Shown: positions 9,099-18,366, counted from the first letter of the stretch. The stretch is 64,000 bases of DNA from Halalkalirubrum salinum (GCF_005543295.1 NZ_SRSG01000009.1:90628-154627); one strand, 5' to 3'. A program made the numbers and translations. Notes: a model not told the origin generated them from the letters alone.

Positions 9099-10457
9099 AT
9101 GAGTAACACCGAGCGATCGGCCGCCCTCTCGGCGGCGATCGGACGGACATGGACGGATGAAACGCCGTGGCAGTTCCTAACCGACCTGACGGCGATCGGT
9201 AACCGCATGGGCGGCAGTGAGGGCGAACGAGAAGCCGCCGAACGCGTCGGCACCGCCTTCGAAGACACCGGGCTCGAGGACGTCTCAATCGATCCCTTCG
9301 AGATGGACGAGTGGCGACGAGGATCGAGTGAACTCGAGCTTCGCGGGTCGACAAACCGGTCTGGTCGATCTTTCGAGTCGATCGCACTGCCGTACTCCCC
9401 GAGCGGGGCCGAAACTGCCCCGTTCGTCGACGCCGGCTACGGAACGCCCGCGGAGATTGACGAACTGAACGTGGAGGACCGGATTGTCGTCGCGAGTACG
9501 ACAACCCCCGAAGGTGGCCGATTTATTCACCGTATGGAGAAGTTTGGCTACGCGATCGAATCCGGCGCAGTCGGGTTCGTGTTCGTCAACCACACACCCG
9601 GACAGCTGCCGCCGACAGGCGCACTCAAATTCGGCCAAGAGGCCGCGGCGATCGCCGTCGGGGTCAGCAAGGAGACGGGCACGTGGCTCCGCGAATACGC
9701 CGAAAACACAGCGGGACCGAGCGCTGAGCTATCGGTGTCTGTCGAGGCCGAAACCGTCGCCGGCGAGAGTCAGAACGTCGTCGGTCGACTCGGCCCCAAG
9801 ACCGACGAGGAGCTGTTTCTCGTCGCACACTACGACGCGCACGATATCGCCGAGGGAGCGCTGGACAACGGCTGTGGGATCGCAACCGTGCTCGCGGCAG
9901 TGCGAATCCTCGCGGCTGCCGAAGACAAACTGACACGAGGGGTTCGGGTCGTCGCGGTCGGTTGTGAGGAAATCGGACTCCTGGGCGCAGAGCACCTCGC
10001 GGCGGCGATCGATCACGAGCGCGTCCACGGAGTGCTGAACGTCGACGGCGCAGGGCGGTTCCGCGACCTCGTCGCGTTGGCACACGGCTCTGAGACAGTC
10101 GTGGATGTGGCCGAGTCGATCGCAACGGAGACGAACCAGCCGATCCGAACGGAGCTCGAACCGCACCCGTTCAGCGACCAGTGGCCGTTCGTCCGCGCGG
10201 GCATTCCCGCTCTCCAGCTACACAGCGACAGCGATGATCGCGGCCGTGGCTGGGGCCACACTCACGCCGATACCCGCGACAAGGTCGACGACAGAAACAT
10301 CCGCGAGCACGGGATCCTCACGGCGCTGTTGGCGATCGAACTGGCCGATCGGGAGCTCCCCCGACTCGAAGTCAACGACCTGGCCGATCGGTTCCGTGAG
10401 GCCGACTTCGAACCGGGGATGCGTGCGGCTGACTTGTGGCCTGACAACTGGGAGTGA
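9099..10457 (+). CDS. M28 family zinc aminopeptidase with inserted PA domain
   Basis: 452 residues. The M28 metal ligands are visible: HYDAHD (about 248-253), the bridging Asp in LDNGCG, the Glu pair in GCEEIGLLG, Asp in NVDGAG and a late His in GWGHTHADT. A PA-type insert (RIVVASTTTPEGG... GAVGFVFVNHTPG... AIAVGVSKETG) lies at about 120-200. There is no signal peptide, so it is probably cytoplasmic. It is divergent from pepF with a 98-bp spacer, grouping three peptide-processing genes. Confidence 0.92.
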   Translation: MSNTERSAALSAAIGRTWTDETPWQFLTDLTAIGNRMGGSEGEREAAERVGTAFEDTGLEDVSIDPFEMDEWRRGSSELELRGSTNRSGRSFESIALPYSPSGAETAPFVDAGYGTPAEIDELNVEDRIVVASTTTPEGGRFIHRMEKFGYAIESGAVGFVFVNHTPGQLPPTGALKFGQEAAAIAVGVSKETGTWLREYAENTAGPSAELSVSVEAETVAGESQNVVGRLGPKTDEELFLVAHYDAHDIAEGALDNGCGIATVLAAVRILAAAEDKLTRGVRVVAVGCEEIGLLGAEHLAAAIDHERVHGVLNVDGAGRFRDLVALAHGSETVVDVAESIATETNQPIRTELEPHPFSDQWPFVRAGIPALQLHSDSDDRGRGWGHTHADTRDKVDDRNIREHGILTALLAIELADRELPRLEVNDLADRFREADFEPGMRAADLWPDNWE

Positions 10458-10485
10458 CCGGACAGTATTCCGCAATTTCACCGAC

Positions 10486-11136
10486 TCAGACAGCGATCGC
10501 CGACAGTTCCTCCAGCGACTCGATCTCGTAGGTCGGGTCGGCGACGAGCTGGTAGTCTGCCCGGTGGGGCCGGCGGATGAATGCGACGTCCAAGCCGGCG
10601 CGATCGGCCGCGAGCACGTCGACGTTGCTGTCGCCGACGTACAGCGCCGAGTCGACGCCGATCGCCGAAACCGCGTCTTCTAAGAAGTCTGGCTGGGGTT
10701 TACGCCGCTGAAAGCCCTCCAGTGTTGGCGGGCGGCCCGTCGCGTAGCCAAACAGTGCAGACAGGTCGAAGCGGTCGACGATCGATTCGACCGTCTCGTG
10801 TTGGTTGTTGCTCACGATTCCAAGCGGTGCATCGAGTTCTGCGAGCGTTCCGACGTCTGCGTACAGCGTTTTCCGGCCGTCTTCGAGCGCCGATCGCTGT
10901 GTAGCGGCGACCGCCGACTCGCGTTGGGCCCACAGCGCCGCTGGGTCGATCTCGTAGCGCTCGGCGATCTGCTGAATCCGCGTGATATCGGCGTCGATCA
11001 TCCCATCGACGACCGCATCGTCGGGCGTGACACCGAATTCGGCGAACGCGTCACGAACGCCCTGCCGAAGGACCGATCGCGGCGTTGGATACGTCAACAC
11101 GCCGTCGTTGTCGAAAACGACCGCATCGTAGCACAT
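10486..11136 (-). CDS. HAD superfamily hydrolase (phosphatase-like)
   Basis: 216 residues from the ATG at 11136 (MCYDAVVFDNDGVLT). Motif I is FDNDGVLT with the nucleophile Asp, motif II is GIVSNNQ, the motif III Lys is in RKPQPDF, and motif IV is YVGDSNVDVLAA. A helical cap domain fills about 17-80. It resembles phosphoglycolate phosphatase-type HADs; the actual substrate is unknown. Convergent with the M28 peptidase (28-bp gap). Confidence 0.9.
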   Translation of the reverse strand: MCYDAVVFDNDGVLTYPTPRSVLRQGVRDAFAEFGVTPDDAVVDGMIDADITRIQQIAERYEIDPAALWAQRESAVAATQRSALEDGRKTLYADVGTLAELDAPLGIVSNNQHETVESIVDRFDLSALFGYATGRPPTLEGFQRRKPQPDFLEDAVSAIGVDSALYVGDSNVDVLAADRAGLDVAFIRRPHRADYQLVADPTYEIESLEELSAIAV

Positions 11137-11228
11137 ACTGGGCGTTCGGGCCCGATCGAACAAAAAGTTGCTATGAGGGGAGGGGAGCGCTACTGTGAGC
11201 TGTATTCACACGCTCGGCGGTAGGTATC

Positions 11229-12113
11229 TTACCGTTCATCGCTCGACGCTACGTCGCCGGCGTCGCGGAGCCCCTCGACGATCGACGCGTTGGTCCGTTC
11301 GACAATCGCGCCCTCGATCGCTCGACCGCCGATCGCCTCAATCGCGCGCTCGCGGGCAGCCTCGTCGACGACGAACGAGAGTTGCGGGTAGATGACGTCT
11401 GAGAGTACGAGCGGCTCCGGTGGGGCCGGCGGGATCCCGTCACCGCCCTCGATCGATTCGGAGCCTAGCAGGCGATCGATGAAGTCAATCGACAGTTCTC
11501 CGGTCCCCACGCGGTGGACAACAGTCACGAGCCGTCGAACCAGCTCACGGGCAAATCCGCCGGCCGCGAATCGGACGACGAGGAAGCCTCCATCTCGATC
11601 GAGCCGTCCAGAGAGCCCTCGGTGGGTGCCCTCCGCATCAGGCGTGAGGTTGTGAAAATCGTGGCTGCCGCAGAGCTGCTCGAGCGCGGCTGCGGCCCGC
11701 TCGTCGTCGATCGGCGGCAGACTGGCGATTGGTGGCAGACTAGCGATCGACTGTTGCTCACCTGTGGGCGCATAGAGATGATAGCTGTACTCGCGGCGAT
11801 AGGCGTGATGCGTCGGGTGAAACCCGTCCGGAGCATCAGCGGCCGCGTACGCGCGGATCGAACCGGGGAGTTCGCTGTTGAGCGCTCGCGGGGTGAGCCA
11901 CCCGGGGGCGTCGAACGCGATCGTCTGTGCGATCGCCGACACCCCGGCGTCCGTCCGGCCTGCGGCGGCGTACCCCGGCGGGGCACGATCGGGCGCACAG
12001 ACATCGAGCGAACGGAGGGTAGAAAAGAGATCCCCCTCGACGGTGCGGACGTCCGGCTGTCGCTGATAGCCGTGAAACGGCCGGCCGTCGTAGGCGAGCC
12101 GGAACGCGCGCAT
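11229..12113 (-). CDS. truA: tRNA pseudouridine synthase A
   Basis: 294 residues from the ATG at 12113 (MRAFRLAYDGRPFHGYQRQ). The catalytic Asp lies in AAGRTDAGVSAIAQ; bacterial enzymes usually have His where this has Ser. TruA makes pseudouridine at tRNA positions 38-40. The start codon is one base beyond the hisS stop codon, so the two genes form a translation-linked hisS-truA operon. Confidence 0.93.
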   Translation of the reverse strand: MRAFRLAYDGRPFHGYQRQPDVRTVEGDLFSTLRSLDVCAPDRAPPGYAAAGRTDAGVSAIAQTIAFDAPGWLTPRALNSELPGSIRAYAAADAPDGFHPTHHAYRREYSYHLYAPTGEQQSIASLPPIASLPPIDDERAAAALEQLCGSHDFHNLTPDAEGTHRGLSGRLDRDGGFLVVRFAAGGFARELVRRLVTVVHRVGTGELSIDFIDRLLGSESIEGGDGIPPAPPEPLVLSDVIYPQLSFVVDEAARERAIEAIGGRAIEGAIVERTNASIVEGLRDAGDVASSDER

Positions 12114-12114
12114 C

Positions 12115-13410
12115 TCAGAAGTCGTCGTACGTCGGTCGATCGAACGCCCCGGGGAAGGCGTCGACATCGACAGTTGTCTGGTCGCCGGAGGCCATGTCTT
12201 TGACCGTCACGTTGTCGTCGGCCAAGTCCCGTTCGCCGACGATGACGACCGTCTCCGCGCCGATCGAGTCCGCATAGCCCATCTGTGCGCCGAAGCTGCG
12301 ATCGGAGAGGTCCGTCTCGACGACGTTGCCTCGATCGCGGAGGTCGCGGGCGATATCCGCGGCGACCGATCGGGTATCGCCAACGGTCAACACGTAGTAG
12401 TCGATCGTCGCCGCGTCATCGGGCCAGACGCCGGCGCGCTGTAACAAGAGGCCAAGCGGTGCGTGGCCGGGCGCAACGCCAACCGCGGGCGTTGGCTGGC
12501 CGCCAAAGGATTCGATCAGATCATCGTAGCGCCCGCCGCCGAACACCGAGCGGCCGATCTCGCCGGTCGAGTCGAAGCACTCGAAGACGACGCCAGTGTA
12601 GTAATCTAATCCGCGGGCGGTCTCGAGCGAAACTGTGCAGTACTCTCGGGCACCGAAGTCTTCAGCGGCTTCTAGCACAGCTTCGAGGTTCTCAACAGCG
12701 TCGGCGACGCGATCGGTCTCCGCGAACGCCGTGAGATCCGAGAGATCGTCGGTGTCGAGCAGGTCGTCAAATTCAGCGGCCTGGGCGGCACTCAGGCCGG
12801 CGTCGACGAGGAGGTTGTGGTACTCGGCCGTCTCGATCTTCGCGCTTTTGTCGACCGCACGGATTGCGGCCTGCGTATCCACGTCGGCGTCAAAGGCGTC
12901 CAACAGCCCGCCGAGGATGTCGCGGTGAGAGACCCGGAACTCGAAGTCTTTTGCAGTGAGGCCAAGCCCGGTCAAGGCGTCCGCGGCAACGGCGAGCACC
13001 TCGGCGTCGGCAGTCGGTTCGCTCGATCCGAAGATGTCGACGTTCGTCTGGTAGAACTCCCGAAAACGGCCCTGCTGGACCTGCTCGTAGCGCCAAAACG
13101 GCCGCGTGGAGTACCACTTAATCGGCTTCGAGAGCGCCTGCGCCTTCGCGACGACCATCCGTGCGACCGTCGGGGTCAACTCGGGCGTGAGCGCCACGTC
13201 CCGATCGCCTTTGTCGGTAAAGTTGTACAGCTCCTCGACGATCTCCTCGCCGGACTTGTCGACGTACATCTCGGTCCGTTCGAGCGCCGGCGTCCCGATC
13301 TCGCGGAAGCCGTACCGCGCGGCCGCGGTCTCGACCGTGTCGATGACCTCCCGGCGAGGAGCCATCTCCTCAGGGTAGAAGTCACGAAATCCTTTGAGCC
13401 CTTGGTACAT
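12115..13410 (-). CDS. hisS: Histidyl-tRNA synthetase
   Basis: 431 residues. Class II features are MYQGLKGFRDFYPEEM at the start, motif 2 TRPFWRYEQVQQGRFREFYQ, and the histidine-A motif GLDYYTGVVFE with GGGRYDDLIESFGG. The C-terminal anticodon-binding domain covers about 335-431. Motif 3, where most HisRS have GxGxxR, reads AVGVAPGHAPLGLLLQ and shows no obvious motif 3 Arg. It charges tRNA-His in the cytoplasm. First gene of an operon with truA. Confidence 0.95.
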   Translation of the reverse strand: MYQGLKGFRDFYPEEMAPRREVIDTVETAAARYGFREIGTPALERTEMYVDKSGEEIVEELYNFTDKGDRDVALTPELTPTVARMVVAKAQALSKPIKWYSTRPFWRYEQVQQGRFREFYQTNVDIFGSSEPTADAEVLAVAADALTGLGLTAKDFEFRVSHRDILGGLLDAFDADVDTQAAIRAVDKSAKIETAEYHNLLVDAGLSAAQAAEFDDLLDTDDLSDLTAFAETDRVADAVENLEAVLEAAEDFGAREYCTVSLETARGLDYYTGVVFECFDSTGEIGRSVFGGGRYDDLIESFGGQPTPAVGVAPGHAPLGLLLQRAGVWPDDAATIDYYVLTVGDTRSVAADIARDLRDRGNVVETDLSDRSFGAQMGYADSIGAETVVIVGERDLADDNVTVKDMASGDQTTVDVDAFPGAFDRPTYDDF

Positions 13411-13500
13411 GCAAAGGGGTTTTCGAGCGATCGTCTGAAAGCTGTCGGTTCGGCCGCGACCTCGTTGGGACAGAATGCCCGTAAAGACGAAGTCCCACGA

Positions 13501-14373
13501 TCAGATCGCGATCATCGTTACCCCGATAACCGCGAGCACAGCCGCGACGAGCCGAAGCCGAAAGTAGCGCTCGCCGAGAATGATTCCGCCGAGAACGACC
13601 GCCACGATCGCCTGCGTGTTGATCACCGGGGAAGCGATGCTCGCAGGCAACAGCGAAAATGCGATCGTCGTGGTGTGTTCACCGAGGGCGACGATCGCGC
13701 CGCCGCCGGCAAACAGCGGGATCGATCGCCGCGAAAGCGTCGGTGGGTTCTTGATTGCACTCGGCAGGAGCACGATCGCGACCCCGGATAACAGGAGGGG
13801 CACCCAAAGCGTTCCGGGGATCGCGAGCTCCTGGAGGGCAACCCGTTTGCCCACGTCGGAGATCGCATAACAGACGGCACTCAACAGCGCAAACTGTGCG
13901 GGCCGAGACTTCGCGGCTTTGCGGAACGGCTCGAAGAACCCGCCCGGCTCGTAGTTCGCGACGTACACCGCAAGCGTCGCGACGACGAGGCCGCCGACCT
14001 GCAGCGGCGTCAGCACCTGTCCGAGGACAAGAATCTCGATCGGCAACACAAACACCGGGACGATCTTGTTAATCGGTGTAACGTAGGAGACGTCGCCGTC
14101 GTCGATCGCCCACAGAAACAGAATAAACGCAGCCGCGGTGGTCACGATCGTGAGCGCGACCACGCCGATTGCCGTCGCGTCAATGCCGGTGAACTGGCTC
14201 GCTTCGAGATCCGTCTGGGTAATCGCAACCGGCAGGTACCACGTGATCGCCGAGATATTGATGAGCACGGTCAGCGCTGCGGGCGGAATACCAACGAACG
14301 ATCGCTTCAGGACAAAAATATACACGCCCCACACGAGCGCGGCAGCGACAGCGAACCCGAGTCCGGCATCCAT
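13501..14373 (-). CDS. EamA/DMT-superfamily transporter
   Basis: 290 residues with about ten hydrophobic segments arranged as two EamA repeats (first half about 1-140, second about 150-290). It starts MDAGLGFAVAAALVWGVYIF. The second repeat ends AVVLGGIILGERYFRLRLVAAVLAVIGV, a typical EamA close. The family exports or exchanges metabolites; the substrate is not predictable. Single gene, 90 bp downstream of hisS on the same strand. Confidence 0.88.
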   Translation of the reverse strand: MDAGLGFAVAAALVWGVYIFVLKRSFVGIPPAALTVLINISAITWYLPVAITQTDLEASQFTGIDATAIGVVALTIVTTAAAFILFLWAIDDGDVSYVTPINKIVPVFVLPIEILVLGQVLTPLQVGGLVVATLAVYVANYEPGGFFEPFRKAAKSRPAQFALLSAVCYAISDVGKRVALQELAIPGTLWVPLLLSGVAIVLLPSAIKNPPTLSRRSIPLFAGGGAIVALGEHTTTIAFSLLPASIASPVINTQAIVAVVLGGIILGERYFRLRLVAAVLAVIGVTMIAI

Positions 14374-14447
14374 TGAATCGGTCGAGGGCCAGCCGCGACA
14401 AGAGTGGTTCGATCACACCTGCAGACACCCGAAAGCGAGAGCGGCCA

Positions 14448-14557
14448 CTCAGCGGCACTTAGCAATCACTCAGCGGTCACTCAACGGCCGCTCAGCGGCA
14501 CTTAGCAATCACTCAGCGGTCACTCAACGGCCGCTCAGCGGCACTTAGCAATCACTC
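14448..14557. repeat. 43-bp tandem repeat, about 2.5 copies
   Basis: Copies at 14448-14490 and 14491-14533, with a 24-base partial third at 14534-14557. The copies I compared are identical. The unit is built from variants of CACTCAGCGG. The last partial copy contains the stop codon of the PP-loop gene (14552-14554), so the array occupies the gene's 3' end and trailer. Confidence 0.95.
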
Positions 14558-15145
14558 GATCGATCCGCGGACGTACGTCTGTTCGTGCTCGGGGAACACG
14601 TCAGTGACAGCGTCGGCCCCGTATTTGTCGGCCAGGAGCGCTCGAAGTTCACCCTCGTAATCGGCTTTCGGGATCACCTCACTCGGTCCCGATTCGACCT
14701 CGAACGTCGCCTCAACGAGCCGATCGACGGCGCCGCGGCCGAACCCCGAAAGCGGCGAAATATAGTCGACGCCGTAGCGATCCTCGATGCTTTGTGCCTG
14801 TGCGCGGGTGACGGTCGGGACGCGATCGTCACGTCGGGTCCCGTCAGCAATCGCGTCAACAGACAGTTCTGCGACCGTTTCGAGCGCGTGGTGGTGGACC
14901 ATCTGGATGCCGTTACGCGGAAAGCCGTCCTCGTACATCCGTTCGGCTGCGGCGTCGGCGGTCGATCGATCGAGTTCGACGGTCTCGAAGGGAAACGACA
15001 GCGACTCGGCGGCGGCTTCGGCATGTTGCCAGTCGTCGGTGATACCAAAGTGCGCAGTGACGAGTGTGACGTCGTAGAAACGATCGACCAACAGGGCTGC
15101 CAGCGAGGAGTCTTTGCCGCCGCTGTACAAGAGTGCGAGGTCCAT
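14552..15145 (-). CDS. PP-loop ATP pyrophosphatase (Dph6-like / N-type alpha hydrolase)
   Basis: 197 residues. The PP-loop SGGKDSSLAALL is at about 8-19, typical of enzymes that adenylate a carbonyl or carboxyl group. Its size and HFGITDDWQHAEAAAE pattern fit the archaeal Dph6-related group, but diphthamide amidation is not proven. Its ATG directly follows the stop codon of the PDCD5-family gene, so translation is probably coupled. That supports a link to ribosome or elongation-factor biology, because S19e heads the operon. Confidence 0.8.
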   Translation of the reverse strand: MDLALLYSGGKDSSLAALLVDRFYDVTLVTAHFGITDDWQHAEAAAESLSFPFETVELDRSTADAAAERMYEDGFPRNGIQMVHHHALETVAELSVDAIADGTRRDDRVPTVTRAQAQSIEDRYGVDYISPLSGFGRGAVDRLVEATFEVESGPSEVIPKADYEGELRALLADKYGADAVTDVFPEHEQTYVRGSIE

Positions 15146-15496
15146 CTACCGCCGGCGGATGTTGAACGATTTCGATTCGGGCTGAAGCTCTTTGAGCAGC
15201 GACTTCATCTGGTCTTCGTCAATACGGTCCTGTAGCCGCCCACTGCGGGCGAGTGCGACAATCTGTTGTTCGACCTGCTGGGCGAACTCGGGTTTCGACA
15301 TCTGCACAGCGTTGAGTCGCTGGCGTGCGCCGTCGGTGAGATGCTGGCGGAGCATCGCCTCTTTTTGCGCCTCCGCCTGCTGTTGGGCGGCCTCTTGAGC
15401 CTCCTCGTTGGCGCCGGATTCCGCGCGGTCTTGCAGCTCTTTGAGCTTCTGTTCTCGGAGTTCCTCGAGTTTTTCGTCGTCAGGGCTTCCGCTCAT
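15146..15496 (-). CDS. PDCD5-family DNA-binding protein
   Basis: 116 residues from the ATG at 15496 ([18 protein letters not shown]). It has a long charged N-terminal helix rich in Glu, Gln and Ala (about 5-50), then a compact three-helix core ending in the basic tail SFNIRRR. This is the PDCD5/MTH1615 pattern; archaeal members bind nucleic acid and often follow rps19e, as here. The upstream extension of the frame lacks homology. Confidence 0.92.
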   Translation of the reverse strand: MSGSPDDEKLEELREQKLKELQDRAESGANEEAQEAAQQQAEAQKEAMLRQHLTDGARQRLNAVQMSKPEFAQQVEQQIVALARSGRLQDRIDEDQMKSLLKELQPESKSFNIRRR

Positions 15497-15570
15497 GGCT
15501 GTATATTCTCGATCCGGCAATGAAAACCATTTCGGAGGCCACAGCGAAAGCAATCGGACCGCGGCGCCGA

Positions 15571-16026
15571 TCAGGCGTAGCGCTCGAGTTCCGGGTTGTC
15601 GATCGATTCGAAGACCGCTTCGGCAGCCTCGTCGAGGAACGCACGGCCCTCGTCGGTGATGCGGCGCCCCTCGCCCTGTGCGGTCTGGACGAAGCCCTCG
15701 TCTTCGAGCTGGGCGAGCGCGGTGCGGATGATCTTCCGGGAGCCGCCGGCGTGGCTCGGCGGGGCAACCCGATAGCGGGTCGAGCCGCGGGTCGAGCCGC
15801 CGTATTCGGTCGCGAGTCGCTCGATGCCGATCGGCCCGTTCATCGCGACCTTCCGGAGCAGCGACGCCGCGCGAGTCTCCCAGAAGTCGTCCTGCTCTGG
15901 CGGGAGCTCTCTATCTGCACCGGATTTCGTGTAGTTGACCCACTCGGGGGTTTCAAGCCGATCCGCAAGCCGGTCCGACAGCTCCTCGATGAGCGCGTCG
16001 GCCGGAACGTCGTAGATGGTTACCAT
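15571..16026 (-). CDS. rps19e: 30S ribosomal protein S19e
   Basis: 151 residues from the ATG at 16026 ([20 protein letters not shown]). Family signatures are [47 protein letters not shown] and the winged-helix end [15 protein letters not shown]19e belongs to the small subunit and assists 40S/30S maturation. A TATA-like GTTTAAAC at 16050-16057 is 24-31 bp upstream, giving a leaderless transcript for the S19e, PDCD5 and PP-loop operon. Confidence 0.96.
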   Translation of the reverse strand: MVTIYDVPADALIEELSDRLADRLETPEWVNYTKSGADRELPPEQDDFWETRAASLLRKVAMNGPIGIERLATEYGGSTRGSTRYRVAPPSHAGGSRKIIRTALAQLEDEGFVQTAQGEGRRITDEGRAFLDEAAEAVFESIDNPELERYA

Positions 16027-16049
16027 GACGAGCAATTCCCGCTTGCGTC

Positions 16050-16057
16050 GTTTAAAC
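16050..16057 (-). promoter_or_regulatory. TATA-like box of the rps19e operon
   Basis: Palindromic GTTTAAAC, 24-31 bp before the rps19e ATG, the spacing expected for a leaderless haloarchaeal transcript. Confidence 0.7.
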
Positions 16058-16204
16058 CCATCGTAATCGACCGAGAGCGGGTGTGTGGAGCCCTAACGCG
16101 CACGATGAACCAGATCGCCAAACCTGGTGTCCCTGCTTCTAGCTCGGTGCCGAACGCGGGCCGATCGGACCGTTTTTGCGGCAATCGCCCGAACGACAGA
16201 CAGG

Positions 16205-17119
16205 ATGGACGAACGAACCGCACTCGGGCTCGTTGGGTCGGCGATCGAACATGCCGGCGACGACGCGGCCGTGGTCGGCTCAACGGTGCTCACGACGGAT
16301 ATGCTCCACGAGACGACCGATTTCCCCGAGGGAACGACACGCTACACCGCCGGGTGGCGATCGGTCGGCGCGTCGCTGTCGGACGTGGCAGCGATGGGTG
16401 CCGACGCAACCGCCGCTGTCGCCGTCTACGCAGACACGACCTTCGACGAACAGGAGCTGACAGCGTTCATAACGGGTGCGTGTGACGTGTGTGACGCCGT
16501 CGGCGGGGCCTACGTCGGCGGCGATTTAGACGAGTACGTCGAGTTCACGGTCGCGACGACCGCGATCGGCGACCTCGGCGACCGCGAGCCAGTTCTGCGA
16601 TCGGGAGCGACACCAGGAGAACACGTCTGTGTGACCGGGACGCTCGGTCGGAGTGCGGCGGCGCTGGCACTGTTCGAGGCGGGCGAAGCCGAGGCGGCAA
16701 ACGAGCTGTTCCGGTTCGAACCGCGGATCGCCGCCGGCAGAACGCTCGCCGAACAGGCGACTGCGATGATGGACTCAAGTGACGGGCTCGCGCGATCGCT
16801 GCACCAACTCGCCGAGGCGAGCGACTGTGGGTTCGCCATCGACCGTGCGGCGGTGCCGGTGGACGATCGGCTCGTCGAACTGGCGGCCAGCAACCAGCTC
16901 AACGAAGACGAAAGCGGAGACGGCGATCCCTGGCGGACAGCAGTCACGTTCGGCGAGGACTTCGAGTTGGTCTGTACGCTACCGCCGGAGGCACTGTCCG
17001 TGGTCCGCGATCGGCTCGACGTGCAGATGACGCCGATCGGGACGGTCGTGACGGCCGACGAAGGGGTGACTGTTGACAGTGAGCCGCTCGCCGACAAGGG
17101 ATACACCCACGGGAGGTGA
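16205..17119 (+). CDS. thiL: Thiamine-monophosphate kinase
   Basis: 304 residues from the ATG at 16205 (MDERTALGLVG). AIR-synthase fold signatures: GDDAAVVG near residue 18, TTDMLHETTDF at about 31-41, VGASLSDVAAMGA, GGDL, and MDSSDGLARSLHQLAE in the second half. It phosphorylates thiamine phosphate to the diphosphate. It is divergent from rps19e. The 26 residues upstream in the open frame are Arg-rich and non-homologous. Confidence 0.93.
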   Translation: MDERTALGLVGSAIEHAGDDAAVVGSTVLTTDMLHETTDFPEGTTRYTAGWRSVGASLSDVAAMGADATAAVAVYADTTFDEQELTAFITGACDVCDAVGGAYVGGDLDEYVEFTVATTAIGDLGDREPVLRSGATPGEHVCVTGTLGRSAAALALFEAGEAEAANELFRFEPRIAAGRTLAEQATAMMDSSDGLARSLHQLAEASDCGFAIDRAAVPVDDRLVELAASNQLNEDESGDGDPWRTAVTFGEDFELVCTLPPEALSVVRDRLDVQMTPIGTVVTADEGVTVDSEPLADKGYTHGR

Positions 17120-17150
17120 GAGAGCGAGGAGTGAAACACGGTGTCGAGAG

Positions 17151-17510
17151 CTACGACACCGCGTTCGTCACCGTCTCACGGAGTTCGTCCGCGTCGATCG
17201 GCTTCAGGACGTAGCCGTCCGCGCCGGCTGTGACCGCCTCGCGCATTTTTTCTTCCTGGCCAACGCTCGTACACATCACGATCACCGTCTCTGGAGACTG
17301 TTCTTTGATCTTTGCGGTCGCCTCAATCCCGTTGAGTTCGGGCATCATGATGTCCATCGTCACGAGATCGGGATCGTGTTCCAGGAAGGCTTTGATCGCC
17401 GCACGGCCGTTTTCAGCCTCCGCGACGATCTCAAATTGCTCGGCCAAGGCGTCTGCGATAATGCTGCGCTGCAATGCTGAGTCGTCGACAACAAGTACCC
17501 TGTGTGTCAT
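17151..17510 (-). CDS. cheY: CheY-type response regulator (single receiver domain)
   Basis: 119 residues, one receiver domain. Acidic pocket D9/D10 (VVDDS), phospho-acceptor D53 in TMDIMMPELNG, switch Thr81 in CTSVGQ and Lys103 in VLKPI. The region around MRSIIADAL-like helix 1 fits archaeal CheY. In haloarchaea CheY couples CheA to the archaellum through adaptor proteins; no other chemotaxis gene is in the window, so a general regulator is also possible. Confidence 0.88.
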   Translation of the reverse strand: MTHRVLVVDDSALQRSIIADALAEQFEIVAEAENGRAAIKAFLEHDPDLVTMDIMMPELNGIEATAKIKEQSPETVIVMCTSVGQEEKMREAVTAGADGYVLKPIDADELRETVTNAVS

Positions 17511-17616
17511 GGAAGTGAAACGCTAACGTATTGGTGAGTAGCCGACCGAACCAATAAAGCTGACTTCACAGATCGATCGCGGTGCTCAGCGATCAGCGCT
17601 CGGCGATTGCCAACAG

Positions 17617-18366
17617 TCACACCAATGCGTCGATCGCGCCCTCGTCGATCGCTCCCCGGAGGCGACGGGTCGCCGACTCGTCGAACCACAGCCGCCGTCG
17701 CCACCACGGCCCCTTCCCCGAGTCGTTCGAGAGATCGGTGACGATCGAGTTCGCCGCCGATCCCTGTTGTGGGTTGCTCAGCGGCACCGCTCGATCGAAC
17801 AGCGCCGAGTCGGCAGTCCCGAGAACGAGCACCTTCGCGTCAGGCGGGTCGCGCTTGCGGTGAGCGTTGTCTGCGAACGGCTCGCGCTCGCGTGGCGACA
17901 ACGAAGCGTACGCCTCGGCGGTCACGACGCGATCGATCCGAAACTCGCCGATGAGGTACGCGCCCCACTCGGGGGCGATCCAGTCGACGGTCGGGCCGGT
18001 GTCGATCCCCTCGGGCGGGTCGTGCGCCGAGAGCGTTGCGTAAAAGTACAGCGAGTCACCGGGATCGAGCTCGGCGATCGGTCCCGCCTTCACGCCGTGC
18101 TCGTCGCCGTAGGTATACCGCTCGCAGAACGGATACTCGGGGAACTCGGGGTCGAGGTGGACATGCGTGTCACCGACATCCGGAGCGACAGTGAACGGCA
18201 GCGGATCGAGCACCGACAGCAGATCGCCGTAGGTCGGGACCGATCGGGCTGTCGGCTCGCGCTCTGGGATTGGCAGGTAGACGAACGATCCGTCGGGATA
18301 GATCGGCCCGCGAAAGCCGGGGATGTTCGTGTTCGCAGCGACGTTGATCGCGAGCGCACGGGGCAC
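17617..18366 (-). CDS. Nmad3-like putative nucleotide-modification-associated protein
   Basis: 249 residues with the GTG start at 18366 (PRALAINVAANTNIPGFRG follows). I prefer it to the ATG at 18429 because homology begins here and a TATA-like CTTAAT (18391-18396) lies 25-30 bp upstream. The blocks GFRGPIYPDGSFVYLPIPE (about 16-34), LDPGDSLYFYATLSAHD (about 119) and APEWGAYLIGEFRIDRV match the pattern I recall for Nucleotide modification associated domain 3. That domain is predicted, not proven, to work in hypermodified DNA or RNA metabolism. No modification enzyme is adjacent. Confidence 0.68.
   Translation of the reverse strand: MPRALAINVAANTNIPGFRGPIYPDGSFVYLPIPEREPTARSVPTYGDLLSVLDPLPFTVAPDVGDTHVHLDPEFPEYPFCERYTYGDEHGVKAGPIAELDPGDSLYFYATLSAHDPPEGIDTGPTVDWIAPEWGAYLIGEFRIDRVVTAEAYASLSPREREPFADNAHRKRDPPDAKVLVLGTADSALFDRAVPLSNPQQGSAANSIVTDLSNDSGKGPWWRRRLWFDESATRRLRGAIDEGAIDALV

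Noticed and set aside
12817..13791. 324-codon plus-strand frame opposite hisS
   Set aside because: Shadow frame of hisS with the typical Arg/Asp-rich composition of reversed haloarchaeal genes.
14448..14557. Repeat array considered as a CRISPR
   Set aside because: Units are directly adjacent without unique spacers, and no cas genes are nearby; it is a minisatellite.
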